From assembly GCA_037576195.1 (NCBI GenBank), contig CM075104.1, forward strand, positions 17,376,211-17,440,210: a stretch of DNA of 64,000 nucleotides. The letters run 5' to 3'. Source of the stretch: Phytoseiulus persimilis (taxonomy: Eukaryota > Arthropoda > Arachnida > Mesostigmata > Phytoseiidae). Made by a program: the position numbers and the translations under genes. Below the pieces are notes generated by a model. That model had not been told where the DNA came from. It saw nothing but the letters and a program-made list of their open reading frames with translations, and made no database searches. Each line of letters begins with the position of its first letter. Positions within the stretch are counted from its first letter, which is position 1. Below, piece by piece: positions 56,064 to 64,000 of the stretch.

Positions 56064-58674
56064 GCGCTCGTTCATTTGGCTTTGCGTGTCCACATCTACT
56101 CAAACATCACCATTAAGATCGACGTTGTCATTTGCGAGCTGGAGGCGGAGAGCTCGAGTGAGAGCAACAGCGAGAACAGGGAAGAGACAGACGACAATAT
56201 TTAATTACACCTTCATTACGGTTATTATGAGGTTATTCCATTTCGTCTAATTAATAAGATCAAGCGACGATTCCGGTGGAACGACCTCTAATGGATAAAT
56301 CGAACGAGCAGCCAATGCTCTCCCCCTGCGACGGGACATAGGGCCGATTCGACCAGCGGAATCTGGGCATCGGATGCCAGTTCCAGTTCGCATCCAATCG
56401 AAGATTGCGGCTTCGGCGAAGGAGTTCCAGAAGGAAAATGTTCCCGAGATTTCGCAGGAGCGAGTCAAGGGCTCGTTGCTGAGCCTTCCTTGGGTCGACT
56501 CCACGTGCTTTCTCTCGATCAACCAGGATGTCTTCTCCTGGATCCAGCGAGTAATACGCCGTCCCTGGACTTCCAGAGACGAGCCGGGAAAATCTCGAGT
56601 CGTGCCGATGTCCCCGGAAGTTCAGTTCGATCGACTGGACTCGGAGCGGCACTCCGGCGGATTTCGGAAGATGCCAGATTCACGCCGAACAAGGTGTTCA
56701 TGGGCCAACCTGGTGTAAGTAGATTCATCAAGTGGATTTGCTGTTCTAATCAGGCTTATGTCCATCGGATCCCTCCCTGTGGGATTCAAACGCAAGACAA
56801 GCGAGCCGGCTGAGGTAGGCTTGAGATGCCGAGGCCATCGCCTCGTCTTCGTAGTGGTACTGGGAGTGGTTGCGGTCGCAAGTGAGCTACCGGTCAGGCA
56901 AACGGGCAAGCATACCCACGAGACGGAGGGCAGCCCACGAGATAATGACGGATTATCCCTATATTAGACACTTTCCGCGGTAATCGACCTCTATTACCTA
57001 CAGGCCTACGAGCACATCAACAAACGATTGTCGACCTGTGGGATACAAGCGACAGTCACCGCTGAGCGAATGAGAAGTTAATTCCGATCCGTCCAGACCG
57101 TTGAGAGAAGTCGAAATGCATCACTCGGATCTCCGGATCACACTGGAACAACAAGACACACAGGAGCCCACTGTGGATGAACATCATCCAAGATATTTTT
57201 GCGTCGCGGGTATCCGAACAGAGAAGTTTCTCGATGTCAATGAATAATTTAAAGCTTCGAGCTTTTCCGCGACGAGCAAGAACGATGATTTCCTTCTTTT
57301 ATCTTTTGGCCTACGGGCTGGCAGATGTTCTCCATAGATGGCAAGCGAGCAGGCAGGCTGACTGGATCGCTAGCTAACTTCGCTCAATTTCTCCACCACC
57401 TCCACCCCCGCAGCCTCTTTCGGCCTGCCTGCCTGCCCGCCGGCCGGCCTATATATGACCAAATATGTGAGTCATACCGAACTGGCAACGAAAGCACACT
57501 TACTCTTGCTGCTTATATGAGCATCAATTAGCACTGTGAGGTGAGGACACCCAGCCACCCTCGCAGTCTCCTACTCGTTCGTCGTCTTTGCCTTGCTGCT
57601 GTGCTGGCCTGTTTGCTTGCCGCTGTGTCTCTGTATGGCCTCTTCCTTCTACCTCATTCAGAGCAATGACTACCGCTGTCCGGTCCGCTATCGGATGCAA
57701 GATGGTGCCACTGATTGCTCGTTTTCGCTGTCCATTCACTCGCAAGCGTCGTTGGCAGCACTGTTTTTCAAACCACTCGATGACAACACAACAATCGTCC
57801 CCCGTTATCTCTCCCATCCCGCGCGGCCATCGAGTTCCCCAACCCTCTGAGTAGTTGTGTGAAGTCGCCTTGGCACTCCCGACGTGGATTCGTGGTCAGC
57901 CAGGTCTGGAAAAGTGAAATTCGGCCTGATGTCATCGCGCCATCCCTTCGAGCCGATGATCTCGGCCATCTATGCTAATTTCATTAGGGTTCCGAAACTA
58001 CTCGAAAGTTCTTAGATTCGTCGAGAGTCCATTCCACGGACGAACTCGAAATCCCCTCGAAATTTACAACCGGCCTCGAGTTGAGGGACGTCAATCACTC
58101 TCGCTCACTCAGCCCGTCCCGAACTCCATCGAGCGAATGGCCAATCCATGGTCGCAATTAAAATTAAGAGTAGATCCAATGACAACGCTCCTTCGCGCAG
58201 CGAACAGTATTTCGCGCCTGATTCAGAAAACTTCAATCGAGACAGTTGGTCGAAAGTTCCAAACGGCAATGGGGTTCGAATCTTCGGAGATGCCCTGACC
58301 GAATTCGGTGCTTTCCGACATCGTTCTCCCAGGAGAAAAGGTGGACATCCCCAAGGCCAGGCACGCAAATCTGTCAAACGCAAAGAGCCTGGCAAGGAGG
58401 GCGGAACAAAGTCGAGCAACTGAAAAACCGCGATAGAAGCCAATCCTCAAGATAACTCTCCGGCGATCCGTCAAATCGCCACTGCATTGGGGTCGGCGGG
58501 GAGATGTGTTCCGCCTCGGGTCTCGTCTCACGATGAATTCGTCGGGACACGAACCTAAATTAACGCTTAATTATTACGTAAGAAGAAAAGAGCGGAATCC
58601 TGCACAACACGAGCCGCTTATTGAGCGGGAGAACCGTCCGCTGTTTTTCTGCTATGTGAGGAGGCCCTGACCGA
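56064..58674. other. No gene recognised
   Basis: Open frames at 56374-56718 (+) and 56260-56652 (-) overlap on opposite strands; the + frame (MPVPVRIQSKIAASAKEFQK) is the more ordinary but has no domain. GCCT/GGCC-type repeats lie near 57420-57450 beside a TATATATG string. Confidence 0.5.
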
Positions 58675-58704
58675 TCAGTGTGATCGCTGCATTGATCACA
58701 CTGA
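58675..58704. repeat. Perfect 11-bp hairpin with 8-nt loop
   Basis: tcagtgtgatc, loop gctgcatt, gatcacactga: eleven exact base pairs. It is not embedded in a simple repeat. The stem does not extend further, so it is too short for a microRNA precursor. It could be a structured RNA element, an inverted-repeat end or a palindromic binding site. Confidence 0.75.
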
Positions 58705-61700
58705 CTCACCGGCTGGCTGGCTGACTGACGTTCATCCATGGATGCCAACGCATAGCGTCTTAATTATGAAAACTGATTGATTCGTGGCCAAGCTCATAGC
58801 TTGGGGTCTCCGGCCCACAAGAGGATTCCTCGTTGTGCCGCGTGCGCTAAACGATCATGGACTGTCATGGTTGTGGGTAATCGAACGAGGGTGTTTTCCG
58901 AATTGCGCCCGTCACCCCGACTGGGGCGCCCTTCGGAAATATGTCTCAGGGAGAGGTTCGGGATTCCCCATGAAGGAATGACCGGAATCCCGGAAATCCT
59001 CAGTCTCGCCGCCGTCTATCGATCTCTCAAGAGCAATGTGGCGAATTTCACCGCACTGTTCAATTCGACAGAACGGAGAGTACGTCCTCCCTGAACGAGA
59101 ATCAATGATCAAAAAGGACGCCATGGCTCCTCGGAGCTGTGTACGAGGAAAAACCCCGGAATGTATAGACTTCGATTGGGTGTTCTTTCCTTGAGTTGCA
59201 TCTGCTGTCGCTGTTGCTGCCGCTGGCGCAGGTTGGTATGAGATGAATAATGACAATAATGATATTGTCTGTTAATATGCTCTTCCTATGACACGCTGTC
59301 GAAGCGGAGCGACTCCACCTCTTGTAGGACACCCACGACGAGACGACGACATCAGCGACGGCGGGCGAGTGCGCGCACGAGCAAGCGAGGCAAACCAGCC
59401 CGGCATCGAGGCAACACAAAGCTCTGCTGGCTCGTTGCAGTGTCTCCCCGACCGACCTACGCCGACTGGCCGCCGGCGATCTGCTGAATAAGTCACAGAG
59501 CTGCTCGCCTCCGTCGCCGCCGCCTGCACGTTATTAATTATTTAGCCTCTGTAAGCCAGTGAGAGCTAATTTGACGACACCGGCACCGACAGCGGTTGCG
59601 TGACGCGCTCAAGTTCAAATTTCCCGCGACGACGTTCATCGCTCGGACTCATCGGGCCTTAGAGCGCACTAGTCGTACTCACAGAAGCTGCCAGCCGCGC
59701 GGTCGGAACGGGCACTCGCTCGCTCCGTGACCATCCGCCATCATGGCCATGGTCGGCTTAAGCTCTGAGGGGCGTCTAGACTTAATTGCACTCATTTCCG
59801 AGCCCAATGCAACGCCGCACTCAGATCATCCCATCAAAGGAGCATCGAAGGAACACGGGAACCCCATTCGGACCCCTCGTCCTCCCCCTGTATTTTACCC
59901 GCGCCCCTCGGCTCCGGGTCCTTCAAAGGAACAGCTGCCTCCCACGCGCAGCGCAAATCGTGTGTCTGCTGTGTTTTCTCTCCTTCCTCCGTTCGGTACT
60001 ACTCGATGCGCGTTCTTGGCGAGATATTTCGAAGTGATTTTTCTTCTTTTTTCCCTTGTCCCACGGAGCCTTCCTGATTGATTCATGAGCTTGGTTCTGC
60101 TCCGTTGGCTCGAGCGCACCTTCAATCTCGCCTAGCGCACATCGTGACTACCTTGACTAGCCTAGTTGCGCCTCTTCAACTCATACTTTGCTTATCCCAT
60201 TGTCGAAGGCGGAAAGTGTGCAGTTAGGATCCAAGGAGGGGAGAACCTATTCCGAAGCGATCCTGGACGCTCATCGTCTTTCGGCTCCATGGGACGAGGG
60301 CCGCGAGGCTTTGACTCGGGGACAGTTTCTGAACTCACACTCGAAGCCGACTGGCCAGTGCGGCCTCATCGGTTCGGTTTCGTTTCGAGCCTGCTCGAAT
60401 TGACGAATTACAACTCGGGCGGCGTAGCGGTGCGCTCTGTCACTAGAGCGTGTTTACCAACGGCTCCGAAACCAGGTTGGAACTAGGAACCATTTCGTGC
60501 CCAGTCATCACTGACGAGCGCCCTGAGGGCCGGAGGGAGACCATCGCGACCGAACGGGGCAGGCCGACAGGACAGTTGGTTCCAGCAGCGAATGAGCACG
60601 GAGAGGGACAAATTGGAAATAATTCGAATGGATGTCTTTACGATCTCACGTCGACGCTATTATGCCTTCATTTGCATCTGGGACAAAATTAAACTCTTGC
60701 CCCTTTCTGGCCAGCGGGACGTGTCCTTTACCACCGCCCAACGCCCAACCAGCTCGCTGTCCGCAAACCTTGGTCGGAGCCAACGTTCGTTGTTGAACTA
60801 GATGATAGTATGTTATGCTATCTATCGCCTGCGCAGCCACAACTGCCGCTGCCCCTATCGACATATGGATACCTCTCATGGATCACCCGCGCGGTGCACA
60901 CGTACCGTCCTGCTGAGGGCTACCCATGCTAACTATGGCCTCCAAGTGGATCGAAAACACATACGAAATACCAACTTTGTAAATGGCCAGCCGATTCCCC
61001 CTTCCTCGGGCACACAATTTACGTCAGGCTGCATCCCCAGTCAGTCGCGCCGTGATCACGACCTGCCAACTCCGCCCCCTTGCTGTACCCTTCTAACAGT
61101 GCGATCTCGGCCTGAAACTTCGATCTCGGAGCCAGGGGACGCGGACCGATGAGGAGGGGAGAGGGGGCGGGGTCCCCGCCGAAAAGCCGATGGGAAAAGA
61201 ATCATGCAGGATCAAGGTGCTCCTACCGCTGAGGTCGCTGATCCAAGGTCGCAAATAACGAAGTTCCTGAAGACTCGCTACAGTTGAAGGTTCCGACCGA
61301 AAATCGTAATGCGGCCTGATTCCTCCCTTCATCAGCCGAGTTCCTCGAGGCGGTTCCCCGTTATGTTTGCTGCGTGCATCAGAGTTCAGCGAACGACGGC
61401 ATTGTTGAGAGTGAAATGCAAATTAGCTGTTGATTGTTCATTGGTCCCTCCCTTTGCCCTCCTCTCCGAGTGCTAAGTACAGCTGGCCCCACCTTTCGTA
61501 ATTAGAGGGCTCAGTGAGCGTACAGCTGGCCGGCCAGTAAGCAGAGATCGCTCGGTTAGTGTTCAAATGAGTTCCCCAGCGCCCGCTCGCTGACTGGCTG
61601 CCGGCCGGCTGGCCTGGCTCGCTTTGTTCCAGCCCTCCCCCTGGCCCTCGTTCGACCCCTCCAAGCTTGGACTCCCCAGTCCAGCCGGAGTCATTCTCCC

Positions 61701-61796
61701 CATTTGGAAGTGGAGATCGATACGTCGGCCGTTTGGCCTCCCGATCGTCCACCCCCGCGCGCCTCGACCCTTTCTCGGTTCTCTCTAACCAAGCAA
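58705..61796. other. Gene-less stretch
   Basis: Frames up to 116 codons without motifs. A perfect 12-bp palindrome (catccatggatg) lies at 58735-58746. GGCTGG repeats occur near 58713-58725 and CAGC-type repeats near 59205-59225. Confidence 0.5.
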
Positions 61797-61824
61797 GGCG
61801 GGCGGGCAGGCAGGCAGGCAGGCA
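61797..61824. repeat. (GGCA)5 preceded by GGCG units
   Basis: Five perfect GGCA units at 61805-61824. Confidence 0.9.
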
Positions 61825-61936
61825 ACGGACTGTATAACTCCGTTTGCAATTAGTGCTTTGCTGCTTCCCGTTCCTCCGTTCTTCGACGTTCGTCTTTCTT
61901 CTTTCCTTTCTTCTTTGCCAACGACTGGGGCAGCCG

Positions 61937-61989
61937 CTGCTGCCGCCGTCGCCACCGCCGTTCCCTCCCCCCCCCCCCCCCCCCCCCCC
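61937..61989 (+). repeat. GCC run followed by poly-C (C23)
   Basis: A GCC/GTC trinucleotide run leads into 23 consecutive C at 61967-61989, the longest homopolymer in the window. The frames of 117 and 167 codons crossing it are Pro-rich translations of this repeat and not genes. Confidence 0.9.
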
Positions 61990-64000
61990 GTCCTCACCCC
62001 GACCCGGGCTCGGACCCCACCTCGGTTATTTCCCCCGTCTGGCCCCTTCCACTCCTCACCAGTCGTGCCCCGTTCTCCCCGATCCCTTTCCTTTCTCGGC
62101 CCCGAGCGCCGTTACTTCGGCTGGCGTCGAGTGTTCGTTACCACAGTGCAGCAGGCTCCTTTCATTAGCAGCTCAAAACCCTCGACGAACAATGTAATCT
62201 CTCGCGGTGCACGACTTCACGAAGCTCGCAATATTTCCAGCAGGCATCCTGCGTGGGCGGCTTCCTGCGTGCGCGCTCCTGGGGCCCTGCGGGACTCGCC
62301 GAAGCTCCGAACTCACTCAGGCCGAGTGCAAGAACCCTCGGTGCTCCTTGTAGAGTGTTAATTAGGCTTAATTTTTACAGCAAGAGGCGAAAGGGCCTTC
62401 TCGTGATTGGGCGGTGGCCCTCACAGCAGACGACAGCGCCCTCTGCTCCCGGAGTTGAGTCTGGTGCGGGTCCGCAGTCGTCTGATTGGAATTAATTATC
62501 GGACCTCATCTACGAACGGAGAGAGAGAAACGAAGCCTTACGCAGGCTGGCAGCCGGCCTGCCGGTCGGACGAACGGGCGGGCCTGCCTCATTGGGTACC
62601 AGACGGCTCCGACCTCGATCCTTTTCTCCGAACGCTTCGACTGCCGTCGGCCCGATATTGGAGACTACACAGCGACTACTTCAACGTTAATTCTCCGCCC
62701 CAGCTTCACTCGTCCCGTCTCTCTCTCTCTCCCCTCCCGCCGTCCGTGCTCACAAACCTCGAGCTCTAAAAACGCAACGCCAACCTGCTGCCGTGGCTGC
62801 GGCGGAAGCGGGTTTCATCGCTCACGACGACACGAAAGCTGGAAAAGTTTTCGAAACGCTCGAGCGGCAATATTGACGATCATATCGCCGAGCAGCATGA
62901 CTCCGTATTTTGTAGCAGTGTTTTGGCATGCGATCAATCAGCCGACTCGCTCTGGATTTGTTCGCTGGTTTGAGTCTGTCGCAGCGACCGTGTATTACAG
63001 CAACACCTGCAGCAGAAGTCCGGAGAGATCTCCGCCAAACACCCCCATCAGCTGCCGACTCAGTTACGATTTTTGATGGAAGACTCGCGCCGATCCTTCA
63101 GGACGGTGGCCGCGTTCCGTTTGTGTTGCAAAAAGTCTTTGGTTATGGCCAGGGCTCATTCGACCCGAGTTCGCGGTCCCGAAGGTCGTTGAAGGGGTAG
63201 TCGTCGTGTCGAGCGCCGGTAGTCGAGCTAGTGAAGCCGGCAGTGGTGGCAGATACATCAAGGATTACAATTTCGGGATTAACGAAATTCTCCTCTTCCT
63301 CGCAGAACACCGAGCTCTCAGGAGCGGAGCCGGCTCCCTCTCTATCTCCATCTCTCCCCGCTCGTCGAAGGTCAGAGAATCCTCCCCGCACGCGCCCAAA
63401 CCCCCGAAAACCCACCCCCAGTTGAGCCGAAAGCCTCTCTGGTAATTCCGACCCCGTCCCTCAGAAGTCTCGTCGTGGTGTACTCTCGTGGCAGCACCGA
63501 GTAGACTCGTGAGCACTCCTTCGGGCCAAAAAATATTTGTAGCGTTTTTGTCTTCTGAGCGACTCTTGGAGTATTCACACATCCATTCATCCCATCGGAG
63601 TTGCCCGCGAGCTGGCCGGGCGGCACAATGCAATCTAGACGATCTGTGTTTTTTGGATTGTTGCACACGACAATCTGTTTGTCTCTCTCTCGCTAACTCC
63701 TCCACCCGATACTCTCGGTCGGGGCAAAGGCTCCGCTTGATGACTAGCTGGGTCTCTGGCGGGGATCTTTTTGGGAGTGAACAGTTATTAATTACGATCG
63801 GCGACGCAAAGCGCCTCATATCGTTGCATTTTTTAAAGGTTTCAGAGCTTCCAAGGTTTTTGGGCGATCAATCTCTGGCGGAGCATTCGAGTCCATGGAC
63901 TTTGAACACGCAGCTATCGCCATCTTCGACTTTATTGTCGAGCATTCAGCTTCTGGCGTTGGCTCCCGAAATAGGCGGATGCATGCACTCCGGAGCCGGC
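61990..64000. other. No gene recognised
   Basis: An acceptor-like TTAATTTTTACAG ends at 62380, followed by short frames. TTAATTA-type motifs (62359-62372, 62490) sit in GC-rich DNA. The 196-codon + frame (62486-63076) and the 184-codon - frame (63265-63819) are Arg/Ser-rich and unrecognised. Confidence 0.5.

Noticed and set aside
57448..57460. ctatatatgacc as a TATA promoter
   Set aside because: It lies next to GGCC/GGCT repeats with no initiator and no plausible downstream transcript.
58273..58290. ggggttcgaatcttcg, resembling a tRNA T-loop
   Set aside because: The flanking five bases on each side do not pair, and no acceptor or anticodon stem can be built around it. Similar TTCAAAT and TTCGAGT strings (27390, 13745) fail in the same way.
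61844..62361. 117- and 167-codon Pro-rich frames
   Set aside because: They are translations of GCC and poly-C repeats in two phases.
63136..63146. tctttggttat, matching the 5' end of the conserved microRNA miR-9
   Set aside because: Only 11 nt match, and the downstream sequence does not contain a complementary star arm, so no hairpin forms.
1..64000. Reverse transcriptase, integrase or transposase genes, CRISPR arrays, rRNA, homeobox, zinc-finger or kinase exons
   Set aside because: No YxDD, HTGEKP, WFQN-type or HRD/DFG signature was found in any long frame, there are no regularly spaced repeats, and there is no rRNA-like sequence. By-eye reading could miss highly diverged or very short exons.

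Overview
The window reads as non-coding or only sparsely coding nuclear DNA of an animal. The evidence is a roughly balanced base composition, very many short tri- and tetranucleotide repeats (GACC, GCGA, GGCA, CCAG, GGAT, CAGT, CAG/CTG, GTC, GAT), long C tracts, eukaryotic-type TATA boxes, and pyrimidine-rich tracts ending in CAG that look like 3' splice sites. I see no operon-like packing, Shine-Dalgarno-led genes, rRNA, convincing tRNA, CRISPR array or intact transposon. The longest ATG-initiated open frame is 251 codons. An invertebrate with moderate GC, for example a mite-like arthropod, would fit, but that is a guess. No protein here is similar enough to a family I know for me to name it.

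Layout. 1-5.5 kb is repeat-rich and essentially gene-less, with a possible TATA promoter near 0.75 kb. 5.5-8 kb holds a small candidate secreted-peptide frame and two isolated coding-like islands on opposite strands. 13.4-16.8 kb is the most interesting part. Coding-like segments follow one another on the + strand: a pair joined by an in-phase GT-AG intron candidate, several frame-shifted pieces, a hydrophobic segment ending in a basic run, and then a 251-codon frame with its own membrane-segment-plus-basic-tail pattern. 25.0-26.45 kb holds a second, broken block of the same kind. It shares two short nucleotide matches with the first block, read in the same codon phase and in the same order. 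I take the two blocks as tentative diverged copies of one membrane-protein sequence, both decayed.

27.8-28.3 kb (- strand) holds a 158-codon frame hydrophobic at both ends, and 33.4 kb a short signal-anchor-like frame. 34-53 kb is mainly repeat-rich intergenic or intronic DNA, with acceptor-like sites near 41.85 and 45.89 kb and a TATA box followed by a 193-codon stop-free run at 42.5-43.1 kb. 53-56 kb holds a - strand open frame and the best TATA box of the window (55.43 kb), upstream of a 100-codon frame. 56-64 kb is repeat-rich, with a clean hairpin at 58.7 kb and a C23 tract at 61.97 kb.

Nothing links these pieces into a pathway. The likeliest picture is long introns or intergenic DNA carrying decayed coding remnants. 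All coding calls below are candidates and carry low confidence on purpose.
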